A stretch of 64,000 bases of DNA, taken from contig NZ_JAGGLR010000016.1 of NCBI RefSeq assembly GCF_017874715.1, positions 124,001-188,000 of the forward strand, read 5' to 3'. The stretch is from Streptomyces iranensis (GTDB lineage: Bacteria > Actinomycetota > Actinomycetes > Streptomycetales > Streptomycetaceae). A model generated the notes under the pieces. That model searched no databases. It had not been told where the DNA came from and saw only the letters and a program-made list of their open reading frames with translations. Below, in pieces: positions 31,544 to 39,300 of the stretch. The position numbers and the translations under genes were made by a program. How positions within the stretch are numbered: position 1 is the first letter of the stretch; each line of letters starts with the position of its first letter.

Positions 31544-32299
31544 GTGTGGTTCCCGCCCGCTCTCATCGACCTCCCGAACGTCGCCCCGGTGACGCTGCCG
31601 GAGGCGGACCGGCCGAGTTGGCTGTTCTGGATCCTGATGGGCCCGTGCGCATCGGGCTGGCTGGTGGCGTACGGACTCGCCATCTACCGCGCCAAACTGG
31701 ACAAGCGGGTGGGGATTCCCGTCTTCGTGGTCGAGGTCAACCTCGCCTGGGAGTTCACCCTCTCCCTCATCCTGGACCAGGCCGATGTGCAACGCCCGAT
31801 CAACCTCAGCTGGTTCCTGGTCGACTGCTTCATCCTCCGGCAGACGCTGGCCTACGGATGGAAGGACTATCCCGGTATGAGCCGGCGGGCCTTCCGGTGG
31901 ATGGTCTTCGGCGTCATCGCCTGGTCCGCGGTCTTCCACATCATGACGACCTATGAGCTCAAGGACGCCACCGGCATCTACACCGGCACCGGGCTGAACG
32001 TGTTCCTGAGCCTGTCCTTCATCTTCATGCTGAGCCGCCGCGGCTCCTCGCTCGGGCAGTCGATGTACGTGGCCCTCGCCAAGGGCATCGGATCGTTCTT
32101 CGCGGGCTGGACGGTGCTGGTGATGTACCCGGGCCACCACCTGTTCATCTTCCTCTTCCTGACCGTCTGGACCATCGACGCGACCTACTGCGTGCTGCTG
32201 TACCGCAAGGTCCGCGAGGAGGGCCGCTCGCCGTGGGCCTGGAACCGGGGCCCGGCCGAGGTCCCCGACGACCCCGGCGTTCTGACAGCCGTTCGGTGA
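31544..32299 (+). CDS. Seven-helix membrane terpene cyclase, Pyr4/PaxB/DmtA1-like
   Basis: 251 residues; GTG start, GAGGGG 9 bp upstream. Hydropathy shows seven helices starting with SWLFWILMGPCASGWLVAYG and ending with HLFIFLFLTVWTIDATYCVL. The two acidic residues essential in Pyr4 (Glu63 and Asp218) have clear counterparts: Glu70 in VEVNLAWEF of helix 2 and Asp212 in VWTIDATY of helix 7. These enzymes protonate an epoxide or terminal alkene of a prenyl chain and drive polyene cyclisation of meroterpenoids in fungi and, more rarely, actinomycetes (DmtA1 in drimentine synthesis). Placed after UbiA and ligase genes, it is the natural cyclisation step. No epoxidase of the usual type is seen in the window. 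Confidence 0.78.
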   Translation: MWFPPALIDLPNVAPVTLPEADRPSWLFWILMGPCASGWLVAYGLAIYRAKLDKRVGIPVFVVEVNLAWEFTLSLILDQADVQRPINLSWFLVDCFILRQTLAYGWKDYPGMSRRAFRWMVFGVIAWSAVFHIMTTYELKDATGIYTGTGLNVFLSLSFIFMLSRRGSSLGQSMYVALAKGIGSFFAGWTVLVMYPGHHLFIFLFLTVWTIDATYCVLLYRKVREEGRSPWAWNRGPAEVPDDPGVLTAVR

Positions 32300-32396
32300 G
32301 CGACGCGGCCCGGGGATGTCACATCCGGGAGGGGCTCGGCGTCTGGGATGCCGTGACGGGATTCCGGACGCGGTGCGCTTGAGGAAGGAAGAGGGA

Positions 32397-34634
32397 ATGC
32401 TGGACAGACTGGCCGGTTTCGTCGTGCGGAGGCGCCTGGCGGTGTTGGTCGTCGGCCTGCTGCTCGCCGTGGTCGGCGGGGTGGCGAGTACGACGTTGTT
32501 CGACAAGCTGACGGCGGGCGGTTTCGACGATCCGAAATCGGAGTCATCGCGGGCGATCACCGCGCTGGACAAGAGGTTCGGGCAGGGGCTGCCCAATCTC
32601 ACGCTGCTGGTGACGTCGAAGGGGCGGGTGGACGACCCGTCCGTGACGGCGGCGGGCACCGAGCTCACCCGGAAGCTGGGCAAGGAACCCGGAGTGGCGA
32701 ACGTCAGCTCCTACTGGACCACAGGGAAGGCCCCGCAGCTGCGCGGCAAGAGCGGTCACAAGGCCCTGATCATGGGTACGGTCACCGGGGACGACACCAC
32801 GTCGCAGAAGCGCGTCGCCGAGCTGGCCGACCGTTACGAGGGCTCGCGGGGCGGGCTGGAGGTGAAGTTCGGCGGCTATACGAAGTTCCAGCGGGAGCTG
32901 CTGGAACAGGGCCAGAAGGACGCCACCACCGGTGAGACGGTCGCCATCCCGATCACCCTCGTCGCGCTGGTGTTCATCTTCGGCAGCGCGGTGGCCGCGG
33001 CGCTGCCGCTGGCCGTCGCCCTGGTGGCGATGATGCTGACGATGGGTCTGACGTGGATCCTGGCGAGCGTCACGACGGTCGGCTCGCTCGCGGCGAGCGT
33101 GGTGACCCTGCTGGGTCTGGGCCTGGCCATCGACTACAGCCTGCTGATGGTCAGCCGCTACCGGGAGGAGCTGCGGTCGGGGCTCGCCCCGCCGGACGCC
33201 ATCCGGGCGACGCTGACCTCCGCCGGGCGCACCGTGACCTTCTCGGCGCTGACCGTGGCCGTCTCATCCCTGGCCATGGCCTGGTTCCCGCTCCAGGCGG
33301 TGCGGTCCATGGGCTATGCGGGGGCGCTCACGGCGCTGCTGTCCGGGGCGTCCTCGCTCATCGTGCTGCCGGCTCTGCTCGCGCTGCTCGGTGACCGCAT
33401 CGAGAAGGGCCGGGTGTTCCGCAAGCGGCGCGGGGTTGGCCCCGAGGCGGCCGCCCGGAACGTGGAGAGCGGCTTCTGGCACCGGCTGGCCACCACCGTG
33501 ATGCGGCGCCCGGTGCCGATCGTGACCATCGTGACCGCGTTCCTGCTGCTGCTCGGCGCGCCGTTCCTCGGCATCAACCTCGGCATGCCGGACGAGCGGG
33601 TGATGCCCGCGTCCTCGTCGGCACGTCAGGTGGCCGACACCGTACGCGCCGAGTTCGACAGCAGTGAGCAGAACGCGCTGCAGGTCGTGGCGCCCGAGGG
33701 CGGCTCCGACCGGGCGGCCGTCGGCGCGTACGCGAAGCGGCTGTCCCAGCTGCCGCACGTGGCCGCGGTGCGCACCGCCACCGGCGCCTACGCCGAGGGC
33801 CGCCAGGCCGCCCCGCCCGACCAGCGGTACGCGCGCTACGCCTCCGGTGACGCCGTCTACTTCTCCGTGGTGCCGGAGACGGCCAGCGCGGACGACGCGG
33901 ACCGGCTGGTCGGCGAGATCCGCTCGCAGAAGGCCCCGTTCGAGGCACTGGTGGGCGGGGCCGCGGCCACCAACCACGACGCCGCGGCGGCGCTGGAGAA
34001 GTGGCTTCCGTACGCCCTGGGCACCGTGCTGCTGACCATGCTGGTGCTGCTGTTCCTGGTGACCGGAAGCGTGATGCTGCCGTTCCTCGCGCTGGTGCTC
34101 AGCGCGCTGAGCCTGACGGCCACCTTCGGCGCGCTGGTGTGGGTCTTCCAGGACGGCCATCTCGCGGGGCTGTTCGGCGACTTCACCCCGACCGGCAACA
34201 TCGCCGCGACGATCCCGGTGATGCTCTTCGGCCTCGCCTTCGGGCTCGCGATGGACTACCAGGTCTTCCTGCTGTCCCGGATGCGCGAGGAGTACGAGCT
34301 GACCGGCTCGCCCACGGCCGCCGTCGCCCAGGGGCTGGAACGCACCGGCCGCATCGTGACCGCGGCGGCGGTGGCGATCTCGGTGGTCTTCCTTGCCTTC
34401 ACCGTCTCCGGCATCTCGCTGGTGAAGGCGTACGGGGTCGGGCTGCCGCTGGCCGTGCTGATGGACGCGACACTCATCCGGGGAGCCGTGCTGCCCGCCG
34501 CGATGCGGCTGGGCGGGCGCGCCACCTGGTGGGCCCCGGCGCCGCTGCGGCGGCTGCACAGCCGGTACGGCCTGCGCGAGGAGCCCTCGGCCCCGGCGCC
34601 CCGGCGCGACGGCGACCGGGCCCTGACCGGCTGA
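32397..34634 (+). CDS. MMPL-family RND transporter, probable product exporter
   Basis: 745 residues from ATG 32397 (AGGAAGGAAGAGGGA upstream). Duplicated RND architecture: helix 1 (FVVRRRLAVLVVGLLLAVVGGVAS), a 150-residue periplasmic-side loop, five helices including GLGLAIDYSLLMVSRYREEL, a cytosolic segment, then the second half with helix 7, a loop, and FGLAFGLAMDYQVFLLSRMREEYE. The repeated G-x-A-(I/M)-DY is the proton-relay segment. MMPL proteins export lipids and lipophilic natural products in actinobacteria. A 97-bp gap after the cyclase gene and a strong terminator behind it make it the likely last gene of the cluster. Confidence 0.9.
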   Translation: MLDRLAGFVVRRRLAVLVVGLLLAVVGGVASTTLFDKLTAGGFDDPKSESSRAITALDKRFGQGLPNLTLLVTSKGRVDDPSVTAAGTELTRKLGKEPGVANVSSYWTTGKAPQLRGKSGHKALIMGTVTGDDTTSQKRVAELADRYEGSRGGLEVKFGGYTKFQRELLEQGQKDATTGETVAIPITLVALVFIFGSAVAAALPLAVALVAMMLTMGLTWILASVTTVGSLAASVVTLLGLGLAIDYSLLMVSRYREELRSGLAPPDAIRATLTSAGRTVTFSALTVAVSSLAMAWFPLQAVRSMGYAGALTALLSGASSLIVLPALLALLGDRIEKGRVFRKRRGVGPEAAARNVESGFWHRLATTVMRRPVPIVTIVTAFLLLLGAPFLGINLGMPDERVMPASSSARQVADTVRAEFDSSEQNALQVVAPEGGSDRAAVGAYAKRLSQLPHVAAVRTATGAYAEGRQAAPPDQRYARYASGDAVYFSVVPETASADDADRLVGEIRSQKAPFEALVGGAAATNHDAAAALEKWLPYALGTVLLTMLVLLFLVTGSVMLPFLALVLSALSLTATFGALVWVFQDGHLAGLFGDFTPTGNIAATIPVMLFGLAFGLAMDYQVFLLSRMREEYELTGSPTAAVAQGLERTGRIVTAAAVAISVVFLAFTVSGISLVKAYGVGLPLAVLMDATLIRGAVLPAAMRLGGRATWWAPAPLRRLHSRYGLREEPSAPAPRRDGDRALTG

Positions 34635-34658
34635 CGGCCCACCACGCAGGCGGCTCAC

Positions 34659-34692
34659 GGGTCCGCCGCCCGGCACCCCGGGCGGCGGACCC
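34659..34692 (+). terminator. Strong terminator after the MMPL gene
   Basis: GGGTCCGCCGCCCGG, 4-nt loop CACC, then its exact complement (15-bp stem), 25 bp after the MMPL stop. No T-tract follows, as is usual for Streptomyces. Confidence 0.85.
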
Positions 34693-35677
34693 GCCGCACG
34701 CGGGCGGCCTGGCGGGCCGTTTCACGCCGTCGCCCCCTCACGGGCCGTCACACGCGGGCCGCCTCCGGGAGGTCCGGCGGATCTGTCCCCTCCCCGCCCC
34801 TTCCCGATACCAGGGGCTTCGCCCCTGGACCCCGAGGCCCGAGCCGGACCCGCCGCCGCGCGGCGGAGCCGCGGATCGACGCTCCGGAAAGGGCGAAGCC
34901 CCGGCCCGACGTCTGGGACGAAACCCCGCTCCGGCGTCCGGGGCGAAGCCCCAGTTTCGGGCCCCGGGGCGGAGCCCCACCGGGGTCTGGAGCGGAGCCC
35001 CACCGGGGCCCGGGGCGGAGCCGCACCGGGGTCCGGAGCGGAACCCAGCTGGGGCCCGGGACGGAACCCCACCGAGGTCCGGGGCGGAACCCCGCCGGGG
35101 TCCGGAGCGGAGCCCAGCTGAGGCCCAGGGCGGAGCCCCACCGGGGCCCGGGGCGGAGCCGCACCGGGGTCCGGGGCGGAGCCGCACCGGGGTCCGGGGC
35201 GGAACCCAGCTGGGGCCCGGGACGGAACCCCACCGAGGTCCGGGGCGGAACCCCGCCGGGGTCCGGAGCGGAGCCCAGCTGAGGCCCAGGGCGGAGTCCC
35301 ACCGGGGCCCGGGGCGGAACCCCGCCGGGGCCCGGGACGGAACCCCACCGGGGCCCGGGACGGAACCCCGCTGGGGGCCGGGGCGGAGGCTCGCTGGGGC
35401 CTGGGGCGGAGCCCCGCTGGGGCCTGGGGCGGAGCCCCGCTGGGGGCCGGGGCGGAGGCTCGCTGGGGTCTGGGGCGGAGCCCCGCTGGGGGCCGGGGCG
35501 GAGCCCCGCGGGGGCCTGGGGCGGAGCCCCGCTGGGGCCTGGGGCGGAGCCCCGCTGGGGGCCGGGGCGGAGGCTCGCTGGGGTCTGGGGCGGAGCCCCA
35601 GTTTTGGGGAGGGGCGGGGAGGGGGAGGGCCCGCCGCAGGCGGTGCGGTCCGCCGGGCGCCCCTCATGCGCCCCGGG
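34693..35677. repeat. Large 23-bp tandem repeat array in the dispersed palindrome family (copy E)
   Basis: From about 34900 to 35615 there are roughly 30 head-to-tail copies of a 23-bp unit (consensus GGGGCCYGGGGCGGAGCCCCRCY). Units are 70-100 percent alike, and a higher-order block of about seven units (35030-35190) recurs at 35195-35355. Each unit contains the half-palindrome GGGGCGGAGCCCC. The array is bounded by CCTCCCCGCCCCTTCCCGA near 34788 and its inverse near 35610. Since three units make 69 bp, the region is open in several frames, but I see no gene: no start signal, no plausible domains. Confidence 0.9.
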
Positions 35678-36460
35678 CTACAGCGGTTCCGCTTCCGTCG
35701 TGGCGTACTCCTTGCGCAGCGTGGCCAGGACGGGATGCTCCGGGTCGAACTCCACCCCGTCGATCGACCGGATCGGCCGTACGCCCACCCCCGCGTTGAG
35801 GGCGAAGGCCGCGCGCAGTTCGCCGAGCCGCTCGCGGTCGATCCGCGCGGTGTGCTGCGGGCCGCCGTGGCCGCGGCGGAGCAGTTCCTGGGTGACGCCG
35901 GGCAGGCATACGGCGTCCGGCCAGAGCAGGCGATCGCCGTCGAAGAACCCCACGTTCCAGGTCGCGCCCTCGGACACCGCGCCCCGCTCGTCCGTGAGCA
36001 GTACGTCGTCGTAGCCGTCGAGCTGGGCCAGGCGGCGCAGCCGCAACAGTCCGAACAGCCCGACGTGTTTGACCTCCGGCAGGTCGCGGTGGTGCGGTGC
36101 GGTGCGCACGCTCAGCGGCGGCAGCGAGGGTGCGGCGGCGGGCCGGGTGGTGACCAGGATCCGCGGTGTGGCCTCGGCTCCCGGCCGCTCCAGCCCGAGG
36201 TCGGGGTCGTACACGGTGACCCGGACCGTGAGCGGTCCCGCGGTGTCCGCGACGGCGCGCCGGGCCAGTTCGCGGACGCGGTCGCGGTCCGGGTCGGTGC
36301 CGAACAGCACACCGCAGTCCCGTACCAGCCGGTCCAGATGGAGGGACAGCCCGCGTACCCGCCCGTCCTCCACCCGCATGGTGGTGAAGTGGCCGTAGTT
36401 GGTCATGGCCAGCGCCGTCAGCTCGCGGATGCCCGCCGGTTCCCCGTTCAGCTCTGTCAT
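35678..36460 (-). CDS. Fold-type IV PLP enzyme, 4-amino-4-deoxychorismate lyase (PabC)-like
   Basis: 260 residues from ATG 36460, GGAAG upstream. Class IV aminotransferase/lyase layout: NYGHFTTMRVEDGRVRGLSLHLDRL, the catalytic Lys131 in DLPEVKHVGLFGLL, EGATWNVGFFDGDRLLWPDAVCLPGVTQELLRR (cofactor-phosphate and substrate region), ending SIDGVEFDPEHP. Length and the L-P-G-V-T element fit PabC, which splits aminodeoxychorismate to p-aminobenzoate and pyruvate; a D-amino-acid or branched-chain transaminase is possible. Its ATG overlaps the sigJ stop (ATGA), so it is translationally coupled to sigJ, not to the meroterpenoid-like cluster 1 kb away. It may nevertheless provide the missing lyase. Confidence 0.75.
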   Translation of the reverse strand: MTELNGEPAGIRELTALAMTNYGHFTTMRVEDGRVRGLSLHLDRLVRDCGVLFGTDPDRDRVRELARRAVADTAGPLTVRVTVYDPDLGLERPGAEATPRILVTTRPAAAPSLPPLSVRTAPHHRDLPEVKHVGLFGLLRLRRLAQLDGYDDVLLTDERGAVSEGATWNVGFFDGDRLLWPDAVCLPGVTQELLRRGHGGPQHTARIDRERLGELRAAFALNAGVGVRPIRSIDGVEFDPEHPVLATLRKEYATTEAEPL

Positions 36461-37410
36461 GGGGGCAGTCTTCCAGCCGGGGGGTGGACGGACTCGGCGA
36501 GTCGGCCGAGCTTGTCGGGATTGATCAGACCGTAGATGCCGCGCACCCGCTCGCCGTCGGGCGCGGGGTCGAACACCGCGGCCGCGTACAGCGTCCCGCC
36601 GATGAACAGGACCACCCCCGGGCCGCCGTTGATCTGCACCGGGCGCGCGTTGAAGGTGGGCAGCTGGGCGCTGACGGCGGCCACCAGGCGGGCCACCTTC
36701 TCCCGGCCCTCGATCACGCGGAGCGCGGCGCGGCGCTTGCCGCCGCCGTCGCTCCACATGACCACCTCCGGGGCCAGGACGTCCATCAGGGCGTCGAGGT
36801 CGCCGCCGATGGCCGCGTCGAGGAACCGCTCGGTGACGATGCGCTGGGTGGAGCGGTCGAGGTCGTAGCGCGGCCGGCGGGCCTCGACGCGTTCCTTGGC
36901 GCGGTGGGCGAGCTGGCGGACGGCGGCCGGGCTGCGGCCCAGGATCGCGGCGATCTCCGCGTGGTCGTACGCGAACGCCTCGCGCAGCACGAACACCGCG
37001 CGCTGCAAGGGGGTCAGGGTCTCCAGGACCACCAGCATCGCCAGGGACACCGATTCGGTGCGGATCGCGGTGTCGGGGGTGTCCGGCTCGGTCAGCACGG
37101 GCTCGGGCAGCCAGGGGCCGATATAGCTCTCCCGGCTGCGGCGGGCACGGCGCATCTGGCTGAGCGCGTGGTTGACGGCGATCCGCACCAGATAGGCCCG
37201 GGGGTTGGCGATCTCCTTGTCCTGGACCGACGCCCAGGACAGCCAGGTCTCCTGCACCACGTCCTCGGTGTCGGCGACCGTGCCGAGCATGTTGTAGACG
37301 ATGGAGAAGAGCAGCTCACGGTGGTGGAGGAAGTCCTCGCTCCCCGCATCCGGCACCGGCCTGTCCTGCGGTCCCGCGCGGTCCTTCCACGGTGATACGG
37401 GGGTGTCCAT
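36457..37410 (-). CDS. sigJ: ECF sigma factor SigJ (ECF41) with C-terminal SnoaL-like domain
   Basis: 317 residues. Sigma region 2 (FLHHRELLFSIVYNMLGTVADTEDVVQETWLSW, about residues 27-58) and region 4 (LTPLQRAVFVLREAFAYDHAEIAAILGRSPAAVRQLAHRA, about 135-175). These are followed by the ECF41-specific extension of about 130 residues with a SnoaL-like fold (RFLDAAIGGDLDALMDVLAPEV, INGGPGVVLFIGGTLYAA). In this class the extension replaces an anti-sigma factor and gates activity. ECF41 factors often activate a neighbouring carboxymuconolactone decarboxylase or oxidoreductase gene; here the coupled gene is a PLP enzyme. Its promoter region faces the DUF402 gene 51 bp away. Confidence 0.92.
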   Translation of the reverse strand: MDTPVSPWKDRAGPQDRPVPDAGSEDFLHHRELLFSIVYNMLGTVADTEDVVQETWLSWASVQDKEIANPRAYLVRIAVNHALSQMRRARRSRESYIGPWLPEPVLTEPDTPDTAIRTESVSLAMLVVLETLTPLQRAVFVLREAFAYDHAEIAAILGRSPAAVRQLAHRAKERVEARRPRYDLDRSTQRIVTERFLDAAIGGDLDALMDVLAPEVVMWSDGGGKRRAALRVIEGREKVARLVAAVSAQLPTFNARPVQINGGPGVVLFIGGTLYAAAVFDPAPDGERVRGIYGLINPDKLGRLAESVHPPAGRLPP

Positions 37411-37461
37411 TACACCGATGGTAGGCGGCACGCCGCTCCGGCCAGCGCATAGGATCGGCTC

Positions 37462-37980
37462 ATGCCAGATCTCGTATCCGTCAACTACCGCAAGTACGAC
37501 GGCACTCTGCACTGGAACCTGCGGATGCGCAGGCTGGGCGAGGACGACCACGGCGTCTGGCTGGGGCTGCCCGGCGGCGCCGTCATGCGCAAGGGGTACG
37601 GCCCGATGGTGCCGATCCCCTGCGCGCATGTGATCCTCTTCCCGCGCGACGCGTGGTGGACGGCGGTGTTCAACGCCCCGCCCCGGGAGACCGAGATCTA
37701 CTGCGACATCGCCACGCCTCCCGAGTGGCTCTCTTCGCACGAGGTGTCGATGGTGGACCTGGACCTCGATGTCATCCGCAAGCGGACGGACGGCTCGACC
37801 CTGATGGACGACGAGGACGAGTTCGCCGAGCACCAGGTGCGGTACGGCTACCCGGCGGACGTCATAGCGGAGGCCGAGGCGGCGGGGCGGTGGCTGATGG
37901 ACGCGGTCGACGGGCGCGCCGAGCCGTTCGGGGACGCCTCCAGGGCGTGGCTGGCCATGGTCGACGGCGAGCGCCCCTGA
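37462..37980 (+). CDS. DUF402 (FomD-like) domain protein
   Basis: 172 residues from ATG 37462. The DUF402 core includes LVSVNYRKYDGTLHWNLRMRRLGED, HVILFPRDAWWTAVFNAPPRETEIYCDIATPP and the metal/phosphate-binding VSMVDLDLDVIRKRTDG, which is conserved through nucleotide-diphosphate hydrolases of this family (FomD hydrolyses CMP-linked phosphonates). The C-terminal helices (HQVRYGYPADVIAEAEAAGRWLMDAV) complete the fold. Probable hydrolase of a nucleotide-linked phosphate; substrate unknown. Divergent from sigJ, convergent with the MFS gene. Confidence 0.85.
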   Translation: MPDLVSVNYRKYDGTLHWNLRMRRLGEDDHGVWLGLPGGAVMRKGYGPMVPIPCAHVILFPRDAWWTAVFNAPPRETEIYCDIATPPEWLSSHEVSMVDLDLDVIRKRTDGSTLMDDEDEFAEHQVRYGYPADVIAEAEAAGRWLMDAVDGRAEPFGDASRAWLAMVDGERP

Positions 37981-37998
37981 GACCGTCTCGCGGTCGCC

Positions 37999-39297
37999 TC
38001 ACCGGGGTGGCCGTCCCGTGGACCGCGAGGCCGGGGAAGACTCCTCCGTACGCCCCTTGGCACGCGGCTCCTCCGGCACCGGCCGGTCCCCGGCGGGATC
38101 CGCGGCCGGGCGGCCGCGCAGCGGCCGGACGGCTATCGCCGCCGATATCAGGAGCAGTCCGCCCAGCATGACGAAGGGTGCGGCGGTGCCCGCGAGCCCC
38201 GCGAGCACACCGGCGGAGGCGGGCGCGGCCACCTGGCCGAGCCGGTTGCCGGTGAGCCGCAGCGCGAGGGCCGTGCTGCGCGCCGCCTCGGGGGCCGCCT
38301 GGACGACGGTCGTCATCGACAGCGGCTGGCCCACGCCGAGGCAGAAGCCGAGCCCGGCCAGCAGCACCCCGAGCGCCCAGGCGGGCACCGGCAGGGCGAT
38401 GCCCGCGCACAGCAGCGCGGCGCCCAGACAGCTGACGGCCATCAGTACGGTGCGGCCCATCAGCCGGATCATCGGGGTCATGGCGAGCCGGCAGGCCACG
38501 GTGGCGGCGGCGCGCAGGCTGAGCAGCACACCGACGACCGCGGGCGAGATACCGCGCTGTTCGCCGACGACCGGCAGATAGGCGGTGAGGATGTCGGTGG
38601 CGGAGAGCACCGCGAGGCTGATGAACATGCCGGAGGCGACCCCGCGGGTGGTCAGGATGGACCGTACGGAGACCTTGCGGGCCGGGGCCCCCTTGGCGGG
38701 CCCGGCCGCCGTACCGTCGGGGCGGCGCTCGATGCGCCACAGCGAGGTGACGGAGAAGGCCGCGAGGGCGGCGGAGACGAACAGCGCGGCGGCGCTGGTG
38801 CGGCCCATCGCCCCGTCGTGTTCGGAGACCACCAGACCGGCCGCGATGGGCCCGATGAGCTGGCCGAGCGAGGCGCCGATGGTGAAGTGGCCGAAATTGC
38901 GGTCCTGGTCCTCGGGCGCGCTCTGGCGGGCCACGATGGACTGGGCGCCGATGACGAACGACAGATGGCCGAGGCCCATCACCCCGCTCCACGCGGCCAT
39001 CGCGGGCAGCGATCCGGCCGTGCCGCTGAACGCGCATCCGGTGGCGATGAGGGCGACCCCGACGGGCAGCAGCGGCGCGCACCGCCCGTGATCGGTGCGC
39101 CGCCCCAGCGGTACGGCGGCGAACAGCGGCAGCAGGGCGTAGATACCGGCGATCACACCGATGGCACGGGCGTCGGCGCCGAGCGCCAGCGCCCGGTAGG
39201 AGACGGCCGGCCGCGCCATGCTCACCGCCCCCTGGGTGAACGAGAAGGCGATGACCAGGCGCAGCAGCCAGCCCCTGGCGGGCTTTGAGATCTTCAC
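37999..39297 (-). CDS. Major facilitator superfamily transporter (12 helices)
   Basis: 432 residues. Twelve hydrophobic segments in two halves; helix 1 with FSFTQGAVSMARPAVSYRALALGADARAIG and the short loop 2-3 motif PLGRRTDHGRCAP, characteristic of MFS motif A. The C-terminus is basic and disordered (EEPRAKGRTEE). It starts 3 bp after the stop of the citrate transporter gene, hence is in the same transcript. Resembles actinomycete multidrug or sugar exporters without specific assignment. Confidence 0.85.
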   Translation of the reverse strand: MKISKPARGWLLRLVIAFSFTQGAVSMARPAVSYRALALGADARAIGVIAGIYALLPLFAAVPLGRRTDHGRCAPLLPVGVALIATGCAFSGTAGSLPAMAAWSGVMGLGHLSFVIGAQSIVARQSAPEDQDRNFGHFTIGASLGQLIGPIAAGLVVSEHDGAMGRTSAAALFVSAALAAFSVTSLWRIERRPDGTAAGPAKGAPARKVSVRSILTTRGVASGMFISLAVLSATDILTAYLPVVGEQRGISPAVVGVLLSLRAAATVACRLAMTPMIRLMGRTVLMAVSCLGAALLCAGIALPVPAWALGVLLAGLGFCLGVGQPLSMTTVVQAAPEAARSTALALRLTGNRLGQVAAPASAGVLAGLAGTAAPFVMLGGLLLISAAIAVRPLRGRPAADPAGDRPVPEEPRAKGRTEESSPASRSTGRPPR

Positions 39298-39300
39298 GGG

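Noticed and set aside
34900..35615. CRISPR array
   Set aside because: Units are contiguous with no spacers, and no cas genes lie nearby.
34738..35667. 309-residue Pro/Gly repeat protein on the minus strand of the array
   Set aside because: Several frames on both strands are equally open, no ribosome site or signal is present, and codon bias follows the 23-bp unit and not a gene.
34001..36535. An 844-codon plus-strand reading frame across the 23-bp array
   Set aside because: It overlaps the MMPL and PabC-like genes in the wrong frame; the middle is the array translated. The lack of stops is a property of the repeat unit.
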